DNA of 64,000 nucleotides, from the NCBI GenBank assembly GCA_964351395.1, contig CAYGOF010000023.1:1-64000 (forward strand). The letters are read 5' to 3'. The notes under the pieces were generated by a model. The model did not search any database and was not told the origin of the DNA. It worked only from the letters and a program-made list of their open reading frames with translations. Both the position numbers and the translations under genes were made by a program. This stretch comes from Imperialibacter sp964351395. Lineage in GTDB: Bacteria > Bacteroidota > Bacteroidia > Cytophagales > Cyclobacteriaceae. Positions 54,701-63,333 of the stretch are shown here, piece by piece; position 1 is the first letter of the stretch, and the number at the start of each line of letters is the position of its first letter.

Positions 54701-55978
54701 AACCAGGTAATTGGCTTGCTTTATTTTGGACAGGTGGTACTCTGGCGCGGTAGGGCCGATTAGCTCATTTTGTATCTTGATGATATCTAAAAGGTATTTT
54801 TCGGCATTTTCAGCATTGTTGTTTAACTGCGCCGCTCGATAAGCAAACTCAAGTATTTTCAGCCTTCGAGGGTGGATTTCTGGGTAGGAGGTGCCGTAAG
54901 CAAGCGCAGAAGCCTTTTCTTCCTGTCCAAATACTTTGGTGCTTGGAGCGTTGATGTCCATCGGTAGTGTTTCCAGCCTTACCCGGTGTATGCTTTCCTT
55001 TTCAAAGCTTTTGTTGAGTACAGCCCTGAATTGGTTGGTGTTGTTACTAGTTTTTGAATAGTTATCGATTCTCCAATACGACCTGATAAGGCTTTCCATT
55101 ATGTCAAGACGGATGATATGAGAGGGGCCATGCGTCCTGAGGGTATTGCGGAGCGCATCTTCGTACAGGTCGGGAAGAACACTTGGATCGACGCCGTTTT
55201 CTTCCAGTAGCTTAGCATTTAAATACAGCGTCTGGCTGTAGATGACTGGGTTTTTACCCACTTGGTCATCGATCCATTTTTGAGTGAAAATAAAGGCAGA
55301 ATCCGAACGAATATAGTCACCCATTAGCCTGAGCGCATCTGATTTATGCATCAATAGCTCACCGTACGACTCTTTCATTTGGGCCATGGCTTCTTTCCCT
55401 GAGGCGGATTCATAAGCCGACTGCAATGTGGGTAGGTTTTCATGGATATATTTGACCACATCTGTATAAAATCCCTGCCCTTTCATGATTCTTGCCTGGA
55501 GGAGGATTTCCAATACCTTTATTTCGGTGGTGGATGCACCGCTTGCCTCAAGTACTTTTTTTGATTCATCAAGCATGGCCTGCGCATTCACGTAGTGCCC
55601 ATAGTCGGTCCATATGTGGGCCGCTTCATAGAGCAAGAGCCCATGGTCTGAGGATGTAGCACCATTTACTTTTGCACTCATAGAAATAGCGGCATCAATC
55701 TTTTCCGCCATTTCTTTGTGGAGGCCAGCTGCCCAGTCGATTTGGGCTTCCAGCATCAAAGCACTTGCCAGGTACTTGTTTTCCGCCCCCAATTTCTTTG
55801 TGGCTTTCTTTACAATTTTACCGGCATACTTTTTTGCCTTTACGTAATCCCCGAACTCGTATTTTTCATTCGCTTTCGAGAAGTATTTTGGCCAGTTCTG
55901 CGCAGTGATGGAATGACTAATAGCCAGTAAAACCGAGAATAAAATGAATGATAATAGCTGTTTGATTAAATTTTTCAT
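51752..55978 (-). CDS. secreted TPR-CHAT protein, putative caspase-like protease
   Basis: 1408 residues with a signal peptide (ISHSITAQ). About 25-1010 are tetratricopeptide repeats (such as LGRYHSAGVLNDKFLEQTEKQFG, YYMNGDIRKAQSTIEETLEDY). The CHAT domain (about 1090-1405) keeps the His-Cys dyad: H1246 in FHIATHGFF and C1321 in LVVLSACETGLGEM. CHAT proteases are usually cytoplasmic; this copy is exported. It faces the CHASE2-FecR pair across two terminators. Substrate and activation are unknown. Confidence 0.9.
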   Translation of the reverse strand: MKNLIKQLLSFILFSVLLAISHSITAQNWPKYFSKANEKYEFGDYVKAKKYAGKIVKKATKKLGAENKYLASALMLEAQIDWAAGLHKEMAEKIDAAISMSAKVNGATSSDHGLLLYEAAHIWTDYGHYVNAQAMLDESKKVLEASGASTTEIKVLEILLQARIMKGQGFYTDVVKYIHENLPTLQSAYESASGKEAMAQMKESYGELLMHKSDALRLMGDYIRSDSAFIFTQKWIDDQVGKNPVIYSQTLYLNAKLLEENGVDPSVLPDLYEDALRNTLRTHGPSHIIRLDIMESLIRSYWRIDNYSKTSNNTNQFRAVLNKSFEKESIHRVRLETLPMDINAPSTKVFGQEEKASALAYGTSYPEIHPRRLKILEFAYRAAQLNNNAENAEKYLLDIIKIQNELIGPTAPEYHLSKIKQANYLVEFSDNFAEAKKIYDESFEGVIEKEFSQGHVEYVNILNHLALFYEENDDFANASKTLDKALNVSRIKYDNEDINYGVELDKIASLQMNIGEYDNAQKNIEQAQAILAKPESMEAALYYVNLLTTKARLMVIQGLYDEAEDLLFESERLKIKSGLSRLGSTGQNNEDLAELYYHLGRYHSAGVLNDKFLEQTEKQFGDKSRHLIKPLLLKAQLKLAAGEYTESEALARRSLDIAASVFPSSSSKLANSLITLSRLYTTIGDYEKAQQYITQAAGNQEKQFGRNHVDVGRSLAQLGMIRFYEGASFEEQEKLLTEAEKIVGLKLGSKNPLYAEILKDLATVSIYAGKYDISLNYLDEAWEIWKDRIGKRNNINAAVVNTLKGDIQYQKLQYNRADNYYQDALKTYAKFFSTSHPEYVKVLSKLAKTYYMNGDIRKAQSTIEETLEDYQEFIKTYFPALSEREKAKFWNTIKSDYEFYNTLVLTRVEKKEDLVGDIYNNALLTKALLLNTSIKIRTRILSSGDSTLINLYSEWQSKKELLTYALSLSNDQLEQNNINPSNLAQDVELLEKELSLKSEVFGEGFENKIISWEDVKESLKENETAVEVVRFRYFDHDFTDSVMYAVVYVKNEKRSKPQLVLLKNGRDLEGRYMKLYRNSIKYKIDDQYSYEQFWQPIVEAIGENSTIYLSADGVYNQINLEAIPTADGRYVLDNSNIILVSNTKDLVNKSRKKKGITEAPTENLALMFGDPIYYVKGNSSDNSEELTKSIGMGNVQRLPGTREEVVELEKLLSDNGWKTQDYLEIAAAEDQVKLMKSPKVFHIATHGFFQPAVEENNIFAGLNQAKAYDNPLLRSGLLMAGAGDILNESAFNYNSESGILTAYEAMNLNLDQTDLVVLSACETGLGEMEAGEGVYGLQRAFLVAGAKTIIMSLFKVSDEATQELMIKFYQKWITSGDKRKAFIDAKKEIRNEYRDPIYWGPFVMIGLD

Positions 55979-56006
55979 ACGTCGAGAAAGTTGATGATAT
56001 CAAAAA

Positions 56007-58142
56007 TTACATGTTCATTAATTTCCGGAGGATGGATATCGCTGCTTTTGGAATGACCGTCCCCGGACCAAATATTTCCATGACTCCATTGTCGTACAAG
56101 TAGTCAAAATCCTTAGAAGGGATTACACCACCTGCTACCACTTTGATGTCATCCCGCCCAATTTTCTTCAGTTCTTCAATCAATTGCGGAATGAGCGTTT
56201 TGTGCCCTCCGGCAAGTGTTGAGATGCCAACGATGTGCACATCGTTTTCAGCCGCTTGCATAGCTACTTCGTGCGGTGTTTGAAATAAGGGCCCAATGTC
56301 AACATCAAAGCCAAGGTCGGCAAAACTTGTTGCAATCACTTTCGCTCCTCTGTCGTGTCCATCCTGGCCCATTTTTGCCACAAGGATCCTTGGGCGCCGA
56401 CCATCGAGCGATTCAAACCTATCAGTGAGTGCACGAGCTTCGTCAATGTCTGCACTGGCACCTGACTCGTTGGCATAAACGCCCGAGATCGATTTGATAA
56501 CTGCTTTGTGCCTGCCAAACACCTCTTCCATTGCTAAAGAAATTTCTCCCAGAGTAGCCCTGACCCGAGCCGCATCAACTGCTTTTGATAGAAGATTGCC
56601 GCTGCCGGTTTGAGCACATTGCCTGAGGCTATCCAGCGCTGCAAGGACATCAGCCTCGTTCCTGTCTTTTCTGAGTCGTCGAAGCCGTTCAATCTGATTG
56701 GTCCTGACAGCCGCATTGTCTACCTCAAGTACCTCTATATCAGTTTTTTCACTTGTAATATACCTATTAATTCCTACAATTATGTCTTGTCTGGAATCTA
56801 TCCTTGCTTGTTTCTTTGCCGCGGCTTCCTCAATCCTCATTTTTGGAAGCCCGGTTTCAATGGCCTTTGTCATTCCGCCAAGCTTTTCTACCTCCTCGAT
56901 CAATTGCCAACTTTTGTCCAGTAGCTGGGCAGTCAGGTACTCTACATAGTGTGAGCCGCCCCAAGGGTCAACTACTTTGGTGATATTGGTTTCCTCCTGA
57001 AGATAGAGTTGGGTATTGCGTGCAATGCGTGCTGAGAAGTTAGTAGGAAGGGCAATTGCTTCATCGAGGGCATTGGTGTGCAATGATTGGGTGCCACCAA
57101 AAACTGCGGCCATGGCTTCCACAGTGGTTCGAGCCACATTGTTGTAGGGATCTTGCTCAGTAAGGCTCCAGCCAGATGTTTGACAATGTGTTCTCAATGC
57201 CAGCGACTTGGGGTTTTTCGGTTCAAACTGACTAACAAGCTTTGCCCATAGCACCCTTGCTGCCCGCATTTTTGCTATTTCCATGAAGTGATTCATGCCA
57301 ATGCCCCAAAAGAAAGACAACCTTGGCGCAAATTGATCAACTGTAAGGCCTTTTCTGATGCCAGTTCTGATGTATTCAAGACCATCAGCAAGGGTATAGG
57401 CAAGCTCCAAATCTGCAGGAGCACCTGCTTCATGCATATGGTAGCCACTTATAGAGATGCTATTGAATCTAGGCATGTGCTGGGCTGTGTACTCGAACAC
57501 ATCTCCGATAATTTGCATAGAGGGGCCAGGAGGGTAGATATAGGTATTCCTCACCATAAATTCTTTCAGGATGTCATTTTGAATCGTGCCATTTAGAAGT
57601 TGAGGATCTACTCCTTGCTCTTCAGCCGCAATGATATAAAATGCCATGATCGGGATCACAGCCCCATTCATGGTCATTGATACCGAAATCTGATCCAGAG
57701 GGATGTCTTTGAATAGAATTTTCATGTCCTCTACCGAATCAATGGCTACGCCAGCTTTGCCTACATCGCCTTCTACCCTGGGGTGGTCCGAATCGTAGCC
57801 ACGGTGGGTAGCCAGGTCAAATGCAACGGAGAGCCCTTTCTGTCCCATTTCCAGGTTTTTTCGATAAAAGGCATTTGAATCCTCTGCAGTAGAAAAACCC
57901 GCATATTGCCTGATTGTCCATGGGCGGCGGGTATACATGGTGCTGTAGGGTCCTCTCAGGTAAGGAGGTAGCCCTGCAGAAAATTTCAAATGATCTGACG
58001 CTTTTATTGATGAGATGTCATTAAACCGTGCCGGAATCTCTATGCCTTCAGCGCTTTTCCAGGTGGCAGTCTTTTCCAGGTTCTTACTGGCATCGTCCTT
58101 TGGCTGTTGAAAGGGGATCTTGGTGAAATCAGGTGATATCAT
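56007..58142 (-). CDS. scpA: methylmalonyl-CoA mutase large subunit
   Basis: 711 residues. N-terminal TIM barrel with substrate region (SVAFDLATHRGYDSDHPR) and C-terminal B12-binding domain with DGHDRG (about 592-597), the His that ligates cobalt. It interconverts succinyl-CoA and methylmalonyl-CoA using adenosylcobalamin. It overlaps the small-subunit gene by 4 bp. MeaB and B12 uptake genes are nearby. Confidence 0.97.
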   Translation of the reverse strand: MISPDFTKIPFQQPKDDASKNLEKTATWKSAEGIEIPARFNDISSIKASDHLKFSAGLPPYLRGPYSTMYTRRPWTIRQYAGFSTAEDSNAFYRKNLEMGQKGLSVAFDLATHRGYDSDHPRVEGDVGKAGVAIDSVEDMKILFKDIPLDQISVSMTMNGAVIPIMAFYIIAAEEQGVDPQLLNGTIQNDILKEFMVRNTYIYPPGPSMQIIGDVFEYTAQHMPRFNSISISGYHMHEAGAPADLELAYTLADGLEYIRTGIRKGLTVDQFAPRLSFFWGIGMNHFMEIAKMRAARVLWAKLVSQFEPKNPKSLALRTHCQTSGWSLTEQDPYNNVARTTVEAMAAVFGGTQSLHTNALDEAIALPTNFSARIARNTQLYLQEETNITKVVDPWGGSHYVEYLTAQLLDKSWQLIEEVEKLGGMTKAIETGLPKMRIEEAAAKKQARIDSRQDIIVGINRYITSEKTDIEVLEVDNAAVRTNQIERLRRLRKDRNEADVLAALDSLRQCAQTGSGNLLSKAVDAARVRATLGEISLAMEEVFGRHKAVIKSISGVYANESGASADIDEARALTDRFESLDGRRPRILVAKMGQDGHDRGAKVIATSFADLGFDVDIGPLFQTPHEVAMQAAENDVHIVGISTLAGGHKTLIPQLIEELKKIGRDDIKVVAGGVIPSKDFDYLYDNGVMEIFGPGTVIPKAAISILRKLMNM

Positions 58143-59920
58143 ATGCCAAAGAGTTTTTGGTAAGAGGATAGAGCATCAATAAAATTAGACTTTACATGAA
58201 TGAAACTGTCTACGCCTGCTGCCACCAGCTTTTGTTGGCCATCAGCAGGATTTCCCGCCACCACGATATGCGCCGAGGGGAAGAGCTTCACAATTTCCGC
58301 GACAATACCAGGGCCATCTGAAGCATAGTCGGCGTCAGAGGCACATAAAATCAGCAATTTCACGGCTTCAGCATTTTTTAGCTTGTTCATTATTGGCCAA
58401 CGCAAAGGTTCTTTTACATCAATGCCTGCTGAGGGAAAAAGCCCCTTTACAAATCCGAATCTTGCCAATGAGGAACTTGGATCTCCAAACAAGATGGTGT
58501 TAGCCATAGGTCTACTGTCATCTGGATGATCAGAAAGAAAATCTTCGACTTTGATTCTCATTAATTCAAACGACGATAAGAGCGTTTCTTCGCTTTTATA
58601 GGTTGCAGTGCTTGGGAATGCATCAAAAAGCGACAGGTCACAATAATTATTGACACCCACGAAGGTTAATTTTCGGCGCTCGATTGATTGCTTTTCTTTT
58701 TCCTTGAATTCAATGGCCTGGTTTTCCCAGTATTGGCTTGTCGCAGTTGCTGAAAAACCTCCTGCCCGTTCGGCTTCTTGCATTTTTTTCCAGCCAGTAG
58801 CTGCCAGCGCTGCGGTCAGCTTTTCGATAAAATAAGAACCGGACGAAGGGTCAGCATGTTTGTCCAGGTGCGACTCATCTTTTAGAAGGTTGGAGATATT
58901 ACGTGACATCCTGCTGGAAAACCCCTTTGTGGTAATGGCATGCCTGTCATCGAATCCGGAAAGAGAGACATAGTTGGCTCCCCCGTTAATGGCCGCGACT
59001 GCTGCGGCAGTTAGTCGAACCATGTTCACATATGGGTCCACCACAGAATGGGTATTGCGATTTGGCTCTGCAAATATCTTGATGTCCGATGGAAGCACTT
59101 TTCCTGACCCAAAATGATTGGCTGCTTGAGAAAGTACGATCTTCAGTGCTCTTATTTTGGCTATTTCATGAAAGAAGTCCCGTCCAATACTGACACAAAA
59201 AACAGAGCGCTGAATGATAGATGCCATGGAGGCACCTGCAGGCACAAGCCATTTAGCTCTTTCAATAAATTGGGAAAGCAGATAAGCGATCTGACCTGAT
59301 GGCGACAAAGAAGAGCTGGAAGCAGAAAGCGCTTCAAAGCAATGGGGCCTGAAACCCGTTGCCGCTGCAAAGAAAGCCTCTATGTTGAGCGCTTCTTCCG
59401 CATGCGAGGGTGGGGGAAGAACTAAGAAGCCGGGTATTTGATGGACAACTTCGCTATTGATTGAAAATAGACCCTTGAAGAATTCCTCTTCCGTTTTGCT
59501 CCATTGCTCGGATTTGAAAACTGTTTGGCAATGCTTGAAGGCAATGTCGCGGAAGACATGCTCAGCTGGCATATTGGCGATATGTTTCAGCTCCCAAAAA
59601 ATGCCATCGGCCCCTGCGTTTAATGCTTCCAATGCCCGCTCATTAAGGGCCAGGGCATCGTCACTTTTTTGTGATGCAACTACTGGTTCGAGGTAGTGCC
59701 ACATCCGACCCTCACTCAAATCGGGTAATAATTCTGTGGAGAGGCCTGATGGCCCAGGGGCGATGGCTTGCTCTTGGTCATAATAGGGCCCTAAAATAAC
59801 ATCAGGATCATAGGCCCATTTCAAAGAGTCTAGTCCCTCGGCCTTCATTTCTTTTAAAGCATGCTCAGTCCACTGCTTATAGCTTGATGCTGGAAAATTA
59901 GATAGGTCTATTGCGCTCAT
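58139..59920 (-). CDS. mutA: methylmalonyl-CoA mutase small subunit
   Basis: 593 residues, the non-catalytic partner. It has the mutase barrel fold (ANRNTHSVVDPYVNMVRLTAAAVAAI) but its C-terminal cobalamin-like domain lacks the DxHxxG motif. Heterodimeric mutases are common in this phylum. It is the first gene of the pair. Confidence 0.94.
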   Translation of the reverse strand: MSAIDLSNFPASSYKQWTEHALKEMKAEGLDSLKWAYDPDVILGPYYDQEQAIAPGPSGLSTELLPDLSEGRMWHYLEPVVASQKSDDALALNERALEALNAGADGIFWELKHIANMPAEHVFRDIAFKHCQTVFKSEQWSKTEEEFFKGLFSINSEVVHQIPGFLVLPPPSHAEEALNIEAFFAAATGFRPHCFEALSASSSSLSPSGQIAYLLSQFIERAKWLVPAGASMASIIQRSVFCVSIGRDFFHEIAKIRALKIVLSQAANHFGSGKVLPSDIKIFAEPNRNTHSVVDPYVNMVRLTAAAVAAINGGANYVSLSGFDDRHAITTKGFSSRMSRNISNLLKDESHLDKHADPSSGSYFIEKLTAALAATGWKKMQEAERAGGFSATATSQYWENQAIEFKEKEKQSIERRKLTFVGVNNYCDLSLFDAFPSTATYKSEETLLSSFELMRIKVEDFLSDHPDDSRPMANTILFGDPSSSLARFGFVKGLFPSAGIDVKEPLRWPIMNKLKNAEAVKLLILCASDADYASDGPGIVAEIVKLFPSAHIVVAGNPADGQQKLVAAGVDSFIHVKSNFIDALSSYQKLFGI

Positions 59921-59950
59921 GTCATCATCTTAATTTGAGTCAAGTCTTAA

Positions 59951-59958
59951 CAAAGGTA
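59951..59958 (-). promoter_or_regulatory. candidate -7 box for the mutase operon
   Basis: The minus strand reads TACCTTTG, matching TAnnTTTG, 31 bp upstream of the small-subunit start. Confidence 0.4.
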
Positions 59959-60007
59959 AAGTTTTTTGGCTGGGACGAACAGTAAAATTATATAGATAAG
60001 ACAGTGT

Positions 60008-60038
60008 TTTGAATTGATAGAAAAGTGATTTATGTTTG
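60008..60038 (+). promoter_or_regulatory. consensus Bacteroidota promoter for dnaA
   Basis: TTTG (60008-60011), exactly 19 bp, then TATGTTTG (60031-60038). This is a perfect match to TTTG-N19-TAnnTTTG. It lies 197 bp upstream of dnaA, giving a leader of about 190 nt. Confidence 0.7.
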
Positions 60039-60235
60039 TTTAGTAACATTGACTTAATAATTGTATTATTTAAAGAATATTCGCCCATAATCATGGTTTT
60101 TATTTGACTATTCGATAAACTAAAAAGTCAAGCCCTAGAGCGTTTTTTTATTCCTTTTTTTTTTGACACCTTTGATGTTACCTCCTGTTCAGAAAGGAGA
60201 ACCACTGCAACTTTACAACAACTTTTTAAATCACC
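60039..60235. other. AT-rich dnaA leader; no DnaA-box cluster
   Basis: AT-rich with long T-runs (near 60146-60170). No TTATCCACA cluster was seen, so an origin is not supported. An AAGGAG lies 36 nt before the ATG but no in-frame start precedes the TAA at 60227. Confidence 0.5.
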
Positions 60236-61648
60236 ATGCATCAACAAGTCTGGGAAAACTGTCTGAATTTAGTTAAGCATGAGATACAAGAACAGAGCTT
60301 TAAAACGTGGTTTTTGCCGATTATTCCAATAAAACTTACCAATAGTGTTTTAACCATCCAGGTACCAAGTCAGTTCTTTTACGAATGGCTTGAAGATAAT
60401 TATGTTCATATTTTGAGGAAAGCCATCCATCAGGAATTGGGACCTAACGGTCGATTGGAATATTCCGTGGTAATAGACAGAGGCAATGAGCAGGTAAAAC
60501 CGCTAACGGTCAATTATTCAGTAAATAAAACTCCGGGCCGATTTGGACAAAATCATGTTGGTAATGGCATGTCAGCAGAGCATAGCCAGTCGGTGATGCC
60601 TGAATTCTTAACATTGACAGGCCGCTTGAATCCTGTTTATGTGTTTGATTCCTATATAGAAGGTGATTGTAATAGATTAGCTCGCTCTGCCGGGTATGCG
60701 GTAGCGCAGCGCCCTGGTGTAACGTCGTTTAACCCTTTGATGATTTATGGGGGTGTCGGATTGGGAAAGACTCACCTCGTGCAGGCGGTTGGTAACCAAA
60801 TCATGGAAAGCAATCCGGATGCCAAGGTATTGTATGTAGCATCTGAAAAATTCACCAATCAGTTCATCGAATCACTTCGCAACAATGCTGTTCAGGAGTT
60901 CATCAATTTCTACCTGAAAGTAGATGTATTGATCATTGATGACGTTCAGTTTTTGAGAGACAAAGAAAGAACCCAGGAGATCTTCTTCCATATATTTAAT
61001 CACCTGCACCAAAATGGCAAGCAGATCATTATGACTTCCGATTGCCCTCCAAGGGAATTGAAAGGGCTGCAGGAAAGATTGGTATCTCGGTTCAAGTGGG
61101 GTTTGACAGCAGATATTCAAACGCCGGACTTTGAAACCCGTGTGGCCATTATCCAAAAGAAGACACAAGCAGAAGGAATTCATATTCCGGAAGATGTACT
61201 TGAATACCTGGCCTACACCATTGATAGCAACATCAGAGAATTGGAAGGTGTGATGATTTCGCTGATTGCCCACTCTTCCCTTGTGAAAAGGGAGATCGAT
61301 CTTGAATTGGCTAAGCAAATCATTAAAAACATTGTCAACGACTACGATACAGAAGTAGGCATCGACTATATACAGAAAGCTGTTTCCGACTATTTTAATG
61401 TGCCAATAGAAGACCTAAAGGCGAAGACCAGGAAAAAAGAAATTGTTATTGCCAGACAAGTGGCGATGTACTTCTCCAAGGATTATACCAATCATTCTTT
61501 AAAATCAATTGGATACCATTTTGGAGGGAGGGACCACTCAACGGTGATTCATGCTGTGCAAGCTGTTAATGATATGATTGACACGGATGCCAAGTTTCGT
61601 TACTCAGTCGACGAGCTGAAAAAACGATTGAAGATGAGAACTGTATAA
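60236..61648 (+). CDS. dnaA: chromosomal replication initiator DnaA
   Basis: 470 residues. Domain I (about 1-85), a linker, the AAA+ domain with Walker A GGVGLGKTHL (about 172-181) and Walker B LIIDDVQF (about 234-241), and the DNA-binding domain IV with GGRDHSTVIHAV near 437-448. It opens the origin. The neighbouring genes (mutase, protease) are not the classic dnaN-recF set, which is common in Bacteroidota. A consensus promoter lies upstream. Confidence 0.98.
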   Translation: MHQQVWENCLNLVKHEIQEQSFKTWFLPIIPIKLTNSVLTIQVPSQFFYEWLEDNYVHILRKAIHQELGPNGRLEYSVVIDRGNEQVKPLTVNYSVNKTPGRFGQNHVGNGMSAEHSQSVMPEFLTLTGRLNPVYVFDSYIEGDCNRLARSAGYAVAQRPGVTSFNPLMIYGGVGLGKTHLVQAVGNQIMESNPDAKVLYVASEKFTNQFIESLRNNAVQEFINFYLKVDVLIIDDVQFLRDKERTQEIFFHIFNHLHQNGKQIIMTSDCPPRELKGLQERLVSRFKWGLTADIQTPDFETRVAIIQKKTQAEGIHIPEDVLEYLAYTIDSNIRELEGVMISLIAHSSLVKREIDLELAKQIIKNIVNDYDTEVGIDYIQKAVSDYFNVPIEDLKAKTRKKEIVIARQVAMYFSKDYTNHSLKSIGYHFGGRDHSTVIHAVQAVNDMIDTDAKFRYSVDELKKRLKMRTV

Positions 61649-61664
61649 AGTTTGTTTGATAAAG

Positions 61665-61701
61665 TAAAAAAGGACGAGTGCTTAGCACCCGTCCTTTTTT
61701 T
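61665..61701. terminator. bidirectional terminator between dnaA and the protease gene
   Basis: AAAAAAGGACG-A-GTGC, a TTA loop, and GCAC-C-CGTCCTTTTTTT form a long hairpin with one mismatch and T-runs on both sides. Confidence 0.9.
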
Positions 61702-61706
61702 ATGCC

Positions 61707-63176
61707 TTAATCAAAGCGGTAGGGGATATAGACTCGTCTGCCTTTTGACGTAATTCCGTCGATGACCACCTTGCCTTTAATTTTCTCCAATATGTTGGCG
61801 AGTTCTTCTGGGGTTTCGACCGGCCTATTGTTGATATTGGTGATAATAAACCCTTCAGGAATCTCGAGTTGCCTGAAAAACCCATTTCTGATTTTTTTCA
61901 CTCTTACGCCATTGTCTATTTTCAGGAGATCTCTTTCTACTTTGGTAACCTTCTCAAATTCAACACCCAATTTTTCTGAAAAATAAAGCGTACTCTTTAA
62001 GACCTGGGTATTTCCTTCACTATTCAGCAGTGTCACTTCTTTTTCAATCGTTTTATCTCCTCGCTTGATATCAAAGGTAAATTTATCGCCAGGGTAGTGG
62101 TAGCCCATCAGCTCCTCCAGCTCTGTTTTGTTATTGATGGGTTTCTGATTCACCCTGATGATGACATCCCCTTTTTCGAGGCCGGCTTTATCGGCCGCTC
62201 CGTCTCTCTGTACGTAGCTGGTAATCACGCCGTCAAGGTTGTTAAGACTTAGCTTCCCGGCTATATCACTGTCTATATCGATGAATTCAGCGCCTATAAA
62301 GGCTTTTTGCACCTGGCCATACTGGATAATGTCGTTGACTACTTTTTTCACGATATCTACGGGAACCGCAAAACCGTAACCGGCGTAACTACCCGTTTGG
62401 GATAGAATGGCTGTGTTGATGCCTATTAATTCTCCTGAGGTGTTCACCAGGGCACCACCACTGTTGCCAGGGTTAATGGCCGCATCGGTTTGTATAAACG
62501 ACTCGATAGGAAACCGGTCTTTCAGGATATTGATGCTGCGCCCTTTGGCACTCACAATACCCGCCGTTACTGTCGATGCCAGGTTGAATGGGTTGCCAAC
62601 TGCCAGCACCCAATCGCCCACACGAACATTGACTGAAGTAGCAACAGTGATGGCAGGCAAATCATTGGCTTCTATTTTTATGACGGCCAGGTCAGTAGAG
62701 GGGTCGGTGCCCACCAATGTGGCCTGATAGGTTCTTTTGTCGATGATCACTTCCATCTTATCCGCCTCATTGATCACGTGGTTGTTAGTGACAATGTATC
62801 CGTCTTTGGAATAAATCACACCGGAGCCGGAGCTCACTGATTGACTGGGGCCGCCAAAAAACCAATCCATCCAGCTTCCCGAGCGATAATCTGTTTCGCT
62901 CACTGTTTTAACAAAAACGACACTTTTGGTACTTCTCGACGATGCGTCTACCAGGTTAGGCAGCTCGATCAGATTGGCAGGATCCTCTCTGTCGCTTTCT
63001 GTAGCCACCGACTGGTAATTGTCGTTACCCGGATTATTCACATTCGTAGGAAAAAAGTAGTCTGACTCCCGGTAGTCAGCTTGTTGATAGTGTTCGGATA
63101 GCTGTGTTTCATATACGTAGGCTCCTCCAATACCTCCCACGAAACTCAAGAGTATAATGCCAATCGTTTTTTTCAT
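61707..63176 (-). CDS. degQ: Do/HtrA-type periplasmic serine protease
   Basis: 489 residues. A signal or anchor (about 4-22), a trypsin-like domain with triad H133 (VTNNHVI), D162 (STDLAVIKI) and S239 (NPGNSGGAL), then two PDZ domains (about 310-390 and 400-480). It degrades or refolds misfolded envelope proteins. It is convergent with dnaA. A dyad ACAACC/GGTTGT lies upstream (about 63203-63223). Confidence 0.95.
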   Translation of the reverse strand: MKKTIGIILLSFVGGIGGAYVYETQLSEHYQQADYRESDYFFPTNVNNPGNDNYQSVATESDREDPANLIELPNLVDASSRSTKSVVFVKTVSETDYRSGSWMDWFFGGPSQSVSSGSGVIYSKDGYIVTNNHVINEADKMEVIIDKRTYQATLVGTDPSTDLAVIKIEANDLPAITVATSVNVRVGDWVLAVGNPFNLASTVTAGIVSAKGRSINILKDRFPIESFIQTDAAINPGNSGGALVNTSGELIGINTAILSQTGSYAGYGFAVPVDIVKKVVNDIIQYGQVQKAFIGAEFIDIDSDIAGKLSLNNLDGVITSYVQRDGAADKAGLEKGDVIIRVNQKPINNKTELEELMGYHYPGDKFTFDIKRGDKTIEKEVTLLNSEGNTQVLKSTLYFSEKLGVEFEKVTKVERDLLKIDNGVRVKKIRNGFFRQLEIPEGFIITNINNRPVETPEELANILEKIKGKVVIDGITSKGRRVYIPYRFD

Positions 63177-63333
63177 AGCCTCTATTATTTTAATTCATAC
63201 CATGACAACCATCAGTTTTGGTTGTATTACTATAGACACACGATTCGTCAAAAACTGTGCAAAATAAAAACGAAAGTACATCGCTTAGGTTTTCGGAGGG
63301 CCATTTAGTTATTTTGCGGCTTTATAAAAATGT

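Noticed and set aside
59921..60235. Possible replication origin next to dnaA
   Set aside because: AT-rich, but no DnaA-box cluster was seen.
60872..61318. 148-residue frame opposite dnaA
   Set aside because: Antisense to the conserved AAA+ domain; no family features.
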